Shown here one piece after another: positions 17,180-25,110 of a DNA stretch of 64,000 nucleotides. This stretch comes from Amycolatopsis rubida. GTDB lineage: Bacteria; Actinomycetota; Actinomycetes; Mycobacteriales; Pseudonocardiaceae. The translations under genes were made by a program, and so were the position numbers. The notes under the pieces are model-generated. The model was not told the DNA's origin and searched no databases. It worked only from the letters and a program-made list of their open reading frames with translations. The stretch is from positions 642,697 to 706,696 of the forward strand of contig NZ_FOWC01000003.1 in NCBI RefSeq assembly GCF_900115345.1, written 5' to 3'. The stretch's first letter is position 1. Every line of letters starts with the position of its first letter.

Positions 17180-17971
17180 TCAGTAGCGAGTGAGCCGGTC
17201 CGGCGGCAGGAACGGCGCGATCTCCTTGGCCGCATCGATCGCCAGAGCGCCCAGCTGGGGAATCCGGTCCTCGGGCAGCCGGACGGTCGGCACCTGGATG
17301 ACCACCGCCGCCCGGGCCAGCCCCCGTTCGTCCAGAACGCCGGCGCCGACGCACCGCACACCGGCGACGTTTTCCTCGTTGTCGATGCTGTACCCGCGAT
17401 CGCGCGTCTCGGCCAGCTCCGCGGCGAGGTCGTCGCGGGTGGCGAGGGTGTGCGGCGTCAGCGCGGGCAGCTGCTCCGGGAGGCCCGCGAGGTAGGACTC
17501 CGCGTCGAGGGAGCTGGCGAGCATCGCCTTGCCGGAAGCCGTGGCGTACAACGGGAAACGCGCGCCGGGATGCTGCTCGAACCGCAGCGGGAGCGTCGAC
17601 TGCGCGCGCAGCAGCACCACGGACTCGTTGCCCTCGCGGATCGTGATGTTGACCGACTCGCCGGTGTCGGCGTTGATCCGCTGGATGACCGGCAGCGCGA
17701 GCTGAAGGCCGTGCACCCGCTGGGCGGCCTGGCCGAGCAGGATCGAGCCGGGGCCGAGGTGGTAGCTGTCGGTGCGGGGGTTGTGCGCGACGAGCCCGTC
17801 GGCGCTCAGCGCGCGCACGACGCGGTGCGTCGTGCCCGGCGTGAGGTCCAGTTTGCGGGCGATCGCGGACAGGGTGAGTTCCCCGTCCTCGTCCATGAGC
17901 AGCGCCAGGATGCCGAGCGCTCGGCGGATGGCCTGCGTTCCGGCTGGCGGCTGTGCTCCGGTCTGGTTCAC
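17180..17971 (-). CDS. IclR-family transcriptional regulator
   Basis: A 263-residue regulator. The winged helix is at about residues 10-75 (ALGILALLMDEDGELTLSAIARKLDLTPGTTHRVVRAL), followed by the IclR effector domain (FPLYATASGKAMLASS, GYSIDNEENVAGVRCVGAGVLDERG). It starts at GTG with a weak ribosome-binding site. It is convergent with the FAD/FeS dehydrogenase gene, 9 bp apart, and is the natural candidate controller of the transhydrogenase/transporter/dehydrogenase locus, binding near 14219-14235. The effector is unknown. Confidence 0.9.
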   Translation of the reverse strand: MNQTGAQPPAGTQAIRRALGILALLMDEDGELTLSAIARKLDLTPGTTHRVVRALSADGLVAHNPRTDSYHLGPGSILLGQAAQRVHGLQLALPVIQRINADTGESVNITIREGNESVVLLRAQSTLPLRFEQHPGARFPLYATASGKAMLASSLDAESYLAGLPEQLPALTPHTLATRDDLAAELAETRDRGYSIDNEENVAGVRCVGAGVLDERGLARAAVVIQVPTVRLPEDRIPQLGALAIDAAKEIAPFLPPDRLTRY

Positions 17972-18160
17972 CTGGGTTCCGTGGTTCTCGCGCGGTCGGT
18001 TCAGGCCAGGTTAACGCGTGCCGCGGCCCGCGCGGCGCGGCGCACCCGGATACGGGGAACCGGGGCGCCTCGGCCAGGCCGCCGCGGGACGAAGAAAGGA
18101 GCGGGCGGCGTGGATCAGCCGGCTTGGGACCGACGGTCTCGAACTCGGCCGCGCCCGCGG

Positions 18161-18667
18161 TCACGGGCGCGCGGGCACAGTTCTCCGCCGAGGGGGTTCC
18201 CGCCGCGCCCGGAACGGGATGCCCAGAGCGGCGAACACGCCGAGCATCGCCGAGTCCTCCGCACCGGTGTCGGCGACGAACGTCCGCACGCCCTCGTGCT
18301 CGGCGGAGGGGACGAGCTGCGCCAGCAGCAGTGCCGCGACGCCGAGCGCCGGGGTGCGGCGGTCGACGACGAGGGAGATCTCCGCCTCGGCCGGGTCGTC
18401 GGCGATCTCGTACCGTGCGACGCCGACCAGCCGGGCGCGCCGGAAACATCCGGCCGCGGCCGGTCCGGCTCCTGGGCGGGCCGAGAGCTGCCCGGCGAGC
18501 GGGGCCAGTCCCGCGCCGCCCAGTCCGAAGAACCGGCGGCGGTCGCGGCCGGACAGCCGGGCCCGCAGCGCGTCGAGTTCCGTGATGTCGCCGGAGTCCA
18601 GTTCGCGAACCCACACGGACTCGCCGTCGGCGAGGAGCGCTTTCACCGGCGGGGTGGTCGCGGTCAT
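18161..18667 (-). CDS. GNAT-family N-acetyltransferase-like protein
   Basis: A 168-residue protein matching stand-alone GNAT proteins related to the acetyltransferase half of actinobacterial Pat enzymes. It shows WVRELDSGDITELDALRARLSGRDRRRFFG, then LVGVARYEIADDPAEAEISLVVD, RTPALGVAALLLAQLVPSAEHEGVRTFVAD and a weak ALGIPFRARREPP end. The usual acetyl-CoA loop Q/RxxGxG/A is degraded (RTPALGVA), so activity is uncertain. Its ATG overlaps the stop of the DUF5994 gene (ATGA). A short GC hairpin (18151-18170) covers its stop codon. Confidence 0.7.
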   Translation of the reverse strand: MTATTPPVKALLADGESVWVRELDSGDITELDALRARLSGRDRRRFFGLGGAGLAPLAGQLSARPGAGPAAAGCFRRARLVGVARYEIADDPAEAEISLVVDRRTPALGVAALLLAQLVPSAEHEGVRTFVADTGAEDSAMLGVFAALGIPFRARREPPRRRTVPARP

Positions 18668-19164
18668 GGCCGGCAGCCGCCGATCGGCATGCCGGTTGCG
18701 CCCGCCGTCCTCCTCGGCGCTGGAGCCGCCAGGATGCCGCTGCAGCGGCCGGTGGCGCCGCGGCGGGACGCGAGTGTCAGCGCCGCGCGGTGCCCGGCGG
18801 TGTCCGACGCGTCCGGCGGCACGACGAGGAGCGTGCCTCGGTGCGGTTCCGGGCCGGTGCGGGACCAGACCTGCCCGCCGAGGCCGGGCGGACCGTCGAG
18901 CCGGACGGGCTGCCCGCCGATCTCGGCCCGCCGTGGCGCGCTGTCCCGGCCGGACACCGGGTGCGCCGCCGTGGTCAGGCAGTCCAGGCGGGCTGTGCGC
19001 GCCTCGCCCGGTCCCGGCAGTTCGGCCGGCACCTCGCGGGGCCGCGGCCGCCTGCCGTCGTCGACGTGACCGGCGGATCCGGGTTCCGATCTCGGTGCGG
19101 GAGGCGCGCCGGGGCACGGCTGCGCGAGGGAGGTGCTGGTTCTGGGGTGCGGTTTCGGCATCAT
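18664..19164 (-). CDS. DUF5994 family protein
   Basis: A 166-residue protein of the actinobacterial DUF5994 type. Recognisable parts are SAGHVDDGRRPRPREVPAEL (family: hGHVDGAWWPRSRDLaaEL), the APRRAEIGGQPVRLDG segment and the conserved TLLVVPPDASD block followed by AGHRAALTLAS. Function is unknown for the family. It is more arginine- and proline-rich than usual and lacks the paired tryptophans, so it may be diverging. It is translationally coupled to the GNAT gene. The start is one of two adjacent ATGs. Confidence 0.6.
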   Translation of the reverse strand: MMPKPHPRTSTSLAQPCPGAPPAPRSEPGSAGHVDDGRRPRPREVPAELPGPGEARTARLDCLTTAAHPVSGRDSAPRRAEIGGQPVRLDGPPGLGGQVWSRTGPEPHRGTLLVVPPDASDTAGHRAALTLASRRGATGRCSGILAAPAPRRTAGATGMPIGGCRP

Positions 19165-19879
19165 GCCGCCGTCCCGTCCCGATCGCGGGGACCGATGTGG
19201 GGGAGCCGAGGACGGCGCCTGCTCCGCTGCCGGCGCGCGAGATGCTCTCGGTGCCTTTCATGCTACGCCCGCGGCCGTCTTCGCCTGGGCTGGCGGCCGG
19301 ACGTCCTGGTATTCGGGGACGCCCGGCCTGTCCGCACCAGCGGCGGTGGCCGCGCTGCCGCGGACGCTCCGGCGGGCCGCAGACGCGCCGGAGATCGGTG
19401 CGCGACAGCTTGCGGGTGGCCTCTTTCGCGGGGGAGGGAGGAAAGAGGCCACCCCTTCCGCGGGCCGGACGGGCAAGCCCTCCGGCGGGCCGCGGGTTTC
19501 GCCGGAATTGTCGCGGTGCGCGGGATCAGGCTGCTGCGCGAAGCAGGGTCTCGACCGCCCACGCCCGAGATGCTTTCGGATACCACCGACACTACACCTC
19601 GTCCGAGGGAGCCGTGCGGCGCGAAATCTCGCTGGTGGTGCAGAAGGTACTGAAGGAAAACGGCGCCGGCGGCGTGCCCGAAGCACGACAGAAAATCCGC
19701 GCTGGCACACCGGACCGGAATTTTCGGCGACCCTGCCGGACCGGCCGCGATTTCCGGAAGAATCCGGTGCCCTCAGCGGGGGAACGGTCCGGAAGAATCA
19801 CCGGCCGCCCTCGGGAACCGGCGCCGGAAAGGACCCCGCTCACAGCCTTTTTTCGCGCCCGTCGCCGGACCGGCCGCGG
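19165..19879. other. Gap without a recognised gene
   Basis: Nothing convincing is encoded in these 715 bp; the open frames are arginine/proline-rich shadows. The stretch holds a perfect inverted repeat at 19414-19454 (listed separately) and CGACACTACAC at 19587-19597, which recurs at 21221-21231 upstream of the MarR gene. The sequence around 19560-19700 is less GC-rich than its surroundings and could include the promoter of the DUF5994 gene or a decayed gene. Confidence 0.4.
19414..19454. terminator. Perfect 13-bp inverted repeat, probable terminator
   Basis: GGGTGGCCTCTTT (19414-19426) pairs exactly with AAAGAGGCCACCC (19442-19454) around a 15-base purine-rich loop. It lies between two minus-strand genes, about 425 bp beyond the stop of the carboxyethylornithine-synthase-like gene, and could terminate its transcript. 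Confidence 0.5.
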
Positions 19880-21031
19880 TCAAGCCGTGCGGTGCGGGTA
19901 GTCCGCGGAGCGCCGCTGAAAAGCGAGAATCGCCGGGTTCGCGATGACGCCGTCGCGGATTTCGACGGCGCGCCCGACCACGTCCTCGGCGTCCCACGCG
20001 GAGGGTCCGCCGAGCACCGGCCGCAGCAGGGGGAGCAGCGCCTCGCTGATTTCCCAGGTGGCCGAACTCCACAGATAGGACGGGCTGTGGTCGACGGCGT
20101 AGTAGGTGATCCCGTCGCCGATCGGGAAGACCGGGTCGGCGAAGGTCGTGGGCCGGGCCCAGCTGAAACCCATGCCCTCGTCGCACGAGACGTCCACGAT
20201 GAGGCTGCCGGGCGCGAAGGCGGCCAGGTCGGCTTCGACGAGGAAGGTCAGGGGTTCGGCGGGGTCCTGCAGCACGCAGTTGACGACGATGTCGTGCTCG
20301 GCGAGGAATCCGGCGAGGGGGACTCGTCCGCGGTCGGTGAGTGCGTGGCTGCGGCGGGGGTCGCCGGGGCTGTTCGCGTCGTGCTGGAAGTGGATCATCG
20401 TCGCGGAGTGGATGGGCGAGCCGACCGCGGTGACGCCGCGGCCGGTGAGGACGCGCACGTCGTGCACGCCGTGGGCGTTGAGCGCGGTGACCGCGCCGCG
20501 CGCGGTCGCCCCGAACCCGATCACCGCTGCCCGGAGGCGGCGTCCGTAGTCGCCGGTCGAACCGGTCAGCTGCAGGGCGTGCAGCACCGAGCAGTACCCG
20601 GCCAGCTCGTTGTTCTTGTGGAAGACGTGCAGCCCGAAGGAGCCGTCGCGGGTCCAGTGGTTCATCGCCTCGAACGCGATCAGCGTCAGCCTGCGGTCGA
20701 CGGCCAGCTGGGTGAGTTCCCGGTCCTGGACGCAGTGCGGCCAGCCCCACAGCACCTGGTGCGGCCGCAGTTCGGCGAGGTCGGCCTGCAGCGGCTTGGC
20801 GAGCAGGACGACGTCGCATCCGGCGATGAGTTCTTCCCGGGTGCGCATCCCGGCGACCGCGCCCTTCAGCTGCTCGTCGGGCACGCCGAAGTCCTCGCCG
20901 TAGCCGTGTTCGAGATAAATGCGCTCGCGCAGGTCGGCGTCGATCCGCTCGACGTGGCCGGGATGGATGGGCAACCGGCGCTCGTCCGGTTTCCGCGAGC
21001 GCGCGACGACGCCGAGAGTCAGCTGATGCAA
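19880..21031 (-). CDS. Alanine dehydrogenase/PNT-fold enzyme, N5-(carboxyethyl)ornithine synthase-like
   Basis: A 383-residue NAD(P)-linked enzyme of the alanine dehydrogenase/PNT superfamily. The closest family is N5-(carboxyethyl)ornithine synthase: LGVVARSRKPDERRLPIHP opening, YLEHGYGEDFG, MRTREELIAGCDVVLLAKPLQ, LWGWPHCVQDRELTQLA, FHKNNELAGYCSVLHAL, then the Rossmann segment AAVIGFGATARGAVTAL and FPIGDGITYYAVDHSPSYLW. TTG at 21031 is chosen because AAAGGA lies just before it; the frame extends upstream as Arg/Pro-rich shadow. The lactococcal enzyme couples pyruvate with ornithine or lysine; the amine substrate here is unknown. Confidence 0.75.
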   Translation of the reverse strand: MHQLTLGVVARSRKPDERRLPIHPGHVERIDADLRERIYLEHGYGEDFGVPDEQLKGAVAGMRTREELIAGCDVVLLAKPLQADLAELRPHQVLWGWPHCVQDRELTQLAVDRRLTLIAFEAMNHWTRDGSFGLHVFHKNNELAGYCSVLHALQLTGSTGDYGRRLRAAVIGFGATARGAVTALNAHGVHDVRVLTGRGVTAVGSPIHSATMIHFQHDANSPGDPRRSHALTDRGRVPLAGFLAEHDIVVNCVLQDPAEPLTFLVEADLAAFAPGSLIVDVSCDEGMGFSWARPTTFADPVFPIGDGITYYAVDHSPSYLWSSATWEISEALLPLLRPVLGGPSAWDAEDVVGRAVEIRDGVIANPAILAFQRRSADYPHRTA

Positions 21032-21220
21032 CGGTTTCCTTTGCTGGAGGGCGTTCCGGCGAGCCGCGCGCCCATCGCGGCGACCGGCAACGGAATCCGG
21101 AGACGGGGACGTCAGAAGCCCGGCGTGCCGCGATCGTCGCCACGTGGCGCGCGAGAACCAGGCGGAATCCGGAGACGGCGCGGGCTCGATCGCCCGCGCG
21201 CGGGACGTTCCCGGACCCCT

Positions 21221-21321
21221 CGACACTACACGTGTCCGGGTCCCGGCAGGTCACGGTCGCGAGGCGAAACGAACGGGCGCCGTGCCCGGGCCAGTATCAT
21301 CGGGAATCATACGGTCCGCTC
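21221..21321. promoter_or_regulatory. Promoter region of MarR gene with palindromes
   Basis: This stretch upstream of the MarR ATG contains nested complementarity around CGACACTACACGTGTC (21221-21236; GACAC/GTGTC inside GGACC/GGTCC arms). Further down is GTATCATCGGGAATCATAC, whose ends GTAT/ATAC pair. The 11 bases CGACACTACAC recur at 19587-19597. These are plausible regulator sites; no assignment can be made by eye. Confidence 0.35.
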
Positions 21322-21340
21322 ACGATGGGCAGGGAAAACG

Positions 21341-21859
21341 ATGTCAGGTCCGCTGGTGCCGGGCGGGATCGGGGAGCACACCAGCTGTCTCCTGGTCAAG
21401 CTCGGCCAGGTCGTGTTCCGGCTCGCCGAGGACCGGCTGCACGCGCTGGGCCTGCGGGTGCGGCACTACAGCGTCCTCCAGGCGCTGGCCGACAACGGCC
21501 CGATGTCGCAGCTGTCGCTGGGCGCGTACCTGCGCATCGACCCGGCGACCATGGTCAGCAGCCTGGACGACCTGGAGACCCTCGGGCTCGCCGCCCGCGC
21601 CCGCGACCCCGAAGACCGGCGGCGTTACGTCGTCGACCTCAGCGACGCGGGACGGAAGACGCTGCGCAAGGCGAACGAACTGCTGGTCGATCTCGACCAG
21701 TATGTGCTCAGCGACCTTCCGCGGCGCTCTCACGATTCCCTGCACAAGCTGCTGGCCAAAATGAACGAAGGCGAGACGCTGCCCGGGGAATTCGACCGGA
21801 TGCGGGATCAGGCCGGGTCGACGAAAATGTCCAGCGCCAGTTCGCCTTCGCCGCGCTGA
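21341..21859 (+). CDS. MarR-family transcriptional regulator
   Basis: A 172-residue winged-helix regulator. MarR hallmarks are present: LHALGLRVRHYSVLQALADNGPMSQLSLGAYLRIDPATMVSSLDDLETLGLAARARDPEDRRRYVVDLSDAGR-type layout, with DPEDRRR as the wing. AGGGAAA precedes the ATG at 21341; the open frame extends far upstream but only as shadow. It converges with, and overlaps by 52 bp, the 3' end of the SDR gene on the other strand, so antisense effects at the 3' ends are possible. Ligand and targets are unknown. Confidence 0.88.
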   Translation: MSGPLVPGGIGEHTSCLLVKLGQVVFRLAEDRLHALGLRVRHYSVLQALADNGPMSQLSLGAYLRIDPATMVSSLDDLETLGLAARARDPEDRRRYVVDLSDAGRKTLRKANELLVDLDQYVLSDLPRRSHDSLHKLLAKMNEGETLPGEFDRMRDQAGSTKMSSASSPSPR

Positions 21860-22623
21860 TAGCCGGACAGGTCTGTGACGCCTTCGGCGGCGAGCACCTC
21901 GTCGTCGATGAACAGGTTCCCGGTGCATTCGCGCGACGGCCGGACGAGGATCGCGTACGCGGCATCGGCGATGATCTCCGGGGTGCGCGCTTGGCTTGCG
22001 CCGCCGATGATGTTGCGCACCGCCGCGGTGTCGATGAGAGTGCGCGGCCACAGTGAATTCGCGGCGATTCCGTCTGCTTTCAGTTCCTCCGCGAGGCCCA
22101 CTGTGCACAGGCTCATGCCGTACTTGGAGAGCGTGTAGCCCAGGTGTGCGCCGATCCAGGCGGGGGAGAGGTTCAGCGGCGGCGACAGCGTCAGGATGTG
22201 CGGGTTCGCGGCCTTGCGCAGCTGCGGGATCGCCGCCTTGCTGAGCAGGAACGTGCCTCGGGTGTTGATGTCCTGCATGAGGTCGTAGCGCTTCATCGAG
22301 AGTTCTTCGGTGCCGGACCGGTCGAGCGCGCTGGCGTTGTTCACGACGATGTCGATGCCGCCGAACTGCGTCGCCGCCGCTTCGGCCGCGGCGAGCACGT
22401 CGTCCTCGGACCGCACGTCGCCGACGATCGGCAGCGCCTGGCCGCCGGCGGTTTCGATCTCCTTCGCGGCGGTGTAGACGGTGCCTTCCAGCTTCGGATG
22501 CGGTTCGGCGGTTTTCGCCAGCAGGACGACGTTCGCCCCGTCCCGCGCCGCGCGGGTCGCGATGGCCAGGCCGATGCCGCGGCTGCCGCCGGACATCAGG
22601 ACGGTCTTTCCGGCGAGAGTCAT
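21808..22623 (-). CDS. SDR-family oxidoreductase (HSDL2-like)
   Basis: A 271-residue short-chain dehydrogenase. Signatures are SGGSRGIGLAIATRAARDGANVVLLAKT (NADP-type TGxxxGIG equivalent), the long insertion EPHPKLEGTVYTAAKEIE typical of HSDL2-like SDRs, NNASALD, and the catalytic YTLSKYG (YxxxK), with LTLSPPLNL supplying the serine. The end TDLSGYQRGEGELALDIFVDP is typical of this subgroup. These enzymes are linked to fatty acid or sterol metabolism. AAAGGA precedes the ATG. An A/T-rich promoter-like segment, rare in this window, lies just upstream (22683-22732). Confidence 0.88.
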   Translation of the reverse strand: MTLAGKTVLMSGGSRGIGLAIATRAARDGANVVLLAKTAEPHPKLEGTVYTAAKEIETAGGQALPIVGDVRSEDDVLAAAEAAATQFGGIDIVVNNASALDRSGTEELSMKRYDLMQDINTRGTFLLSKAAIPQLRKAANPHILTLSPPLNLSPAWIGAHLGYTLSKYGMSLCTVGLAEELKADGIAANSLWPRTLIDTAAVRNIIGGASQARTPEIIADAAYAILVRPSRECTGNLFIDDEVLAAEGVTDLSGYQRGEGELALDIFVDPA

Positions 22624-22749
22624 GGCCGGGTCCTTTCGGGTGGGCGAACGTGGTCAGCCTGCGGCCCAGGGGAGGTCATGAGCGCAACATACCATTAGTA
22701 GTGCATATGATTTAAGAGGCAAATTGTCACGCTGGACCGCTGCCCGCGA

Positions 22750-23195
22750 TCAGCCCCGGAGCGCGGACGCGAAGATGCCGGGCAGCTTCGTCCGGTCACG
22801 CGGGCCGGGCAGGTGATGGCGAACCGCGGCGCGCGGGGCGAGATCGCGAATTGCCCGGTGTACGCCGGGGAGGAACGGGTCCGTGCACGACGGCCCGCTT
22901 GCGTGGTCGAGAAGCAGCGCGTTGTGCGCGACGCCGATGCCGCGCCGGACGTCGGTGGCCGGGGAACGCGCCCTACGAGGCGCGGGCGGACGTTGACCGC
23001 GGTCGTGCCGTACCGCGGGCGCGTGATCTCTTTGGTGAACCCGCTGCCTAGACGCCGCTTCGTCCGCGGGCGGAGCATGATCTTCCCGGCCGGCCTTTCG
23101 ATCGCGAAGTCGACGGCGCGGTCGAGGAACTGCTGCGGGTTTCCGGGGAGGTGCGCGACCGCCAGCAGGCAGCAGGGAGTGCGCTTCCGTGCCGC
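22750..23195 (-). pseudogene. Aldehyde dehydrogenase remnant (C-terminal part)
   Basis: On the minus strand two frame-shifted blocks resemble the C-terminal end of an actinobacterial aldehyde dehydrogenase. The first (about 23195-22989) reads TPCCLLAVAHLPGNPQQFLDRAVDFAIER, then RPRT and RYGTTAVNV. The second (about 22960-22750) reads VRRGIGVAHNALLLDHA and ends KLPGIFASALRG with a TGA at 22750-22752. The nucleotide-binding and catalytic-cysteine regions are missing. Deletions between the blocks and loss of the 5' part show a dead gene. The remaining 200 bp up to 23400 hold no recognisable gene. Confidence 0.65.
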
Positions 23196-23400
23196 GGCAT
23201 CCGTTTTTCGCCGCGCCGCGAGGAAAGTGTCCTTACCCGTTGTTGTGCAGCTTCTGCTTGTCCAGCCGGAACGACCGGCGGTCCGCCCGGCCCGGACACG
23301 GGACCTTCTCAATTCACACCGGGTGTCCAGCGGCGGGCGGGAGAAAGCGACATCGCTTCGCCCGCGTTGTCCGGCCAGGAGAACCAGGCGCTTGAGCACA

Positions 23401-24156
23401 TCAGGTGCCGTATCCGCCGTCGACGTCGAGCTTCTGCCCGCTGATGAACCCGGCGCGGTCCGAGGCCAGGAAGCACACCGCTTCCGCGATGTCCTGTGCG
23501 TCGCCGAAGGTGCGCAACGGGATGGCGCGCCGGGCCGCGTCGAGGGCGCGGTCGTCGAGGTCGCCGCTGGCCGTCAGGTCCGCGGCCATCCCGTCGGTCA
23601 GCATTCCGGGCCCGACGCAGTTGACCCGGACGCCGAACCGGCCTTCCTCGGCCGCGAACGCCCGTGCGGTCGCTTCCACCGCGCCCTTGGGCCCGGCGGA
23701 AAGGCCGTCGCGGGCGGGGTACCGCTTGGTCGCCGCGGTGGTGACCGCGACGACCGAGCCCTTGCTGGCACGCAGGGCGGGCAGCGCCGGGTGGACGAGA
23801 TTGAAGAACGCGGCGGCTTCCGCGGTGAGGTGCCTGCCGAAGTCAGCGGGATCCACTGTGGACAGATGCTGTTGCGGGACGAGCGGTCCGGCGGCGTGGA
23901 CGAGGGTGTGGATCGCTCCGAAGCGCTCGACCACGCGGTCGAGGTACGCCTTGGTCTGCTGGGCGTCGGTGAGGTCCAGGGGATCTGCGGTCGCTTCGAG
24001 TTCGGCGGCTAGCCGCTTTGCTGCTTCGTGATCGCTGCGGTAGGCGAAGGCGATCGCGGAGCCGCGTTCGGCGAGGGTCCGGCAGATCGCGGCGCCCAGC
24101 CCTCCGGTCCCGCCGGTCACGACCGCGACGCCCGGCTTGCCGTGGAAATCCTTCAA
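23401..24156 (-). CDS. SDR-family oxidoreductase
   Basis: A 251-residue short-chain dehydrogenase. The cofactor motif is VVTGGTGGLGAAICRTL with an SDHE acidic patch following; LVHAAGPLVPQ, the catalytic serine region AVTTAATKRY and NCVGPGMLTDG are visible. The usual YxxxK is replaced by LSAGPKGAVEA, that is, the catalytic Tyr position is not obvious, so it may be an atypical SDR. The start is TTG at 24156 because GGGAGAAGG lies 6 nt ahead; there is no ATG. It is divergent from another SDR gene, with a KstR2-type palindrome between them. Confidence 0.82.
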   Translation of the reverse strand: MKDFHGKPGVAVVTGGTGGLGAAICRTLAERGSAIAFAYRSDHEAAKRLAAELEATADPLDLTDAQQTKAYLDRVVERFGAIHTLVHAAGPLVPQQHLSTVDPADFGRHLTAEAAAFFNLVHPALPALRASKGSVVAVTTAATKRYPARDGLSAGPKGAVEATARAFAAEEGRFGVRVNCVGPGMLTDGMAADLTASGDLDDRALDAARRAIPLRTFGDAQDIAEAVCFLASDRAGFISGQKLDVDGGYGT

Positions 24157-24181
24157 GGGCAGCCTTCTCCCATCGGCACAA

Positions 24182-24195
24182 AGCAAGCGCTTGGT
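24182..24195. promoter_or_regulatory. KstR2-type operator (perfect consensus match)
   Basis: AGCAAGCGCTTGGT matches the published mycobacterial KstR2 consensus AnCAAGnnCTTGnT at every fixed position. It sits in the divergent promoter region between two SDR genes. KstR2 is a TetR regulator that controls late steroid (HIP, C/D-ring) catabolism in mycobacteria and rhodococci. No KstR2 gene is seen in the window, so the regulator would act from elsewhere. Confidence 0.65.
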
Positions 24196-24331
24196 GCAAG
24201 CTTACGGTCCCGCACGGCACTGGTCAAACGGGGAAAGCAGGTGTCCGCTGAGCCGACGCATGCCCTCCGCTCGCCGTTCGCGCGAAGGTACCTTCGCGCG
24301 ACTGAGCGCTCCGAGCCGAAGGAAGTGGAAC

Positions 24332-25072
24332 GTGACCGAACAACTCGTGGAGCTGCGGGACAAAATCGTGTTCGTCACCGGTGCCGCGCAAGGGCAGGGC
24401 GCCGAGCACGCGAGGACCACCGCGCGGTTGGGCGCGCGCGTCGTCCTGGCGGACCTGGACGAAAGCGCCGTCGCCGCGGTCGCGGACGAGATCGACGGCG
24501 AGACGCTCGCCGTCGGACTGGACGTGCGCAGCAAGGAAAACTGGACCGCCGCCATGGAACGCGCCCGCGCCGGGTTCGGCCGGGTCGACGTGCTCGTCAA
24601 CAACGCCGGTTTCTACCGCAAGGCGCCCCTGGAGAGCTTCGAGGAAGACCACCTCACACACACCTTGGGCGTCAATCTGATCGGCCCGGTCCTCGGGATG
24701 CAGGCCGTGCTGCCGTTGATGCGCGAACGCGGCGGTTCGATCGTCAACGTCGCTTCGACCGCGGCGCTGACCGGCTTCGCGGGCGGGCTGGGGTACGGCG
24801 CGTCGAAATGGGGGCTGCGCGGGGCGAGCAAATCCGCGGCGAAGGAGCTCGGCGAGTTCGGCATCCGGGTCAACTGCGTCTGCCCGGGCGCGATCGACAC
24901 GCAGATGATCTCCGAGACGACCCGCGCGGGCGGCGGTGCGGTGGCGGGGCAGCCGATCCGCCGCCCCGGCAAGACCGGCGAGGTGGCGGCACTGGTGGCG
25001 TTCCTCGCCAGTGACGCGAGCAGTTACTGCACCGGGCAGGATTTCGTGATCGACGGTGGCCAGACCGCGTGA
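24332..25072 (+). CDS. SDR-family oxidoreductase
   Basis: A 246-residue classical short-chain dehydrogenase: VFVTGAAQGQGAEHARTTARLGARVVLADLD for the cofactor, NNAGFYR, the catalytic serine in VNVASTAALTG and YGASKWGLRG (YxxxK), then NCVCPGAIDTQM and the C-terminal GQDFVIDGGQTA. The GAAQGQG...ADLD pattern suggests NAD(H) use. GTG at 24332 follows AAGGAAG; the frame is open upstream but has no similarity there. It is close to steroid genes and next to a KstR2-type site, so a hydroxysteroid dehydrogenase role is plausible. Confidence 0.88.
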   Translation: MTEQLVELRDKIVFVTGAAQGQGAEHARTTARLGARVVLADLDESAVAAVADEIDGETLAVGLDVRSKENWTAAMERARAGFGRVDVLVNNAGFYRKAPLESFEEDHLTHTLGVNLIGPVLGMQAVLPLMRERGGSIVNVASTAALTGFAGGLGYGASKWGLRGASKSAAKELGEFGIRVNCVCPGAIDTQMISETTRAGGGAVAGQPIRRPGKTGEVAALVAFLASDASSYCTGQDFVIDGGQTA

Positions 25073-25080
25073 CGCACCGC

Positions 25081-25110
25081 TGGCCGGCCCTCCGCGGCGA
25101 GGGCCGGTCA
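25081..25110. terminator. Bidirectional terminator between convergent genes
   Basis: CCGGCCCTC (25084-25092), a six-base loop, and GAGGGCCGG (25099-25107) form a 9-bp stem that extends to 12 bp with one G-T pair. It lies in the 35-bp space between the convergent SDR and IclR genes and reaches the IclR stop codon. Confidence 0.65.

Noticed and set aside
18790..19653. 287-residue plus-strand open frame over DUF5994 and the following gap
   Set aside because: Arginine-rich shadow of the minus-strand DUF5994 gene, with no motif.
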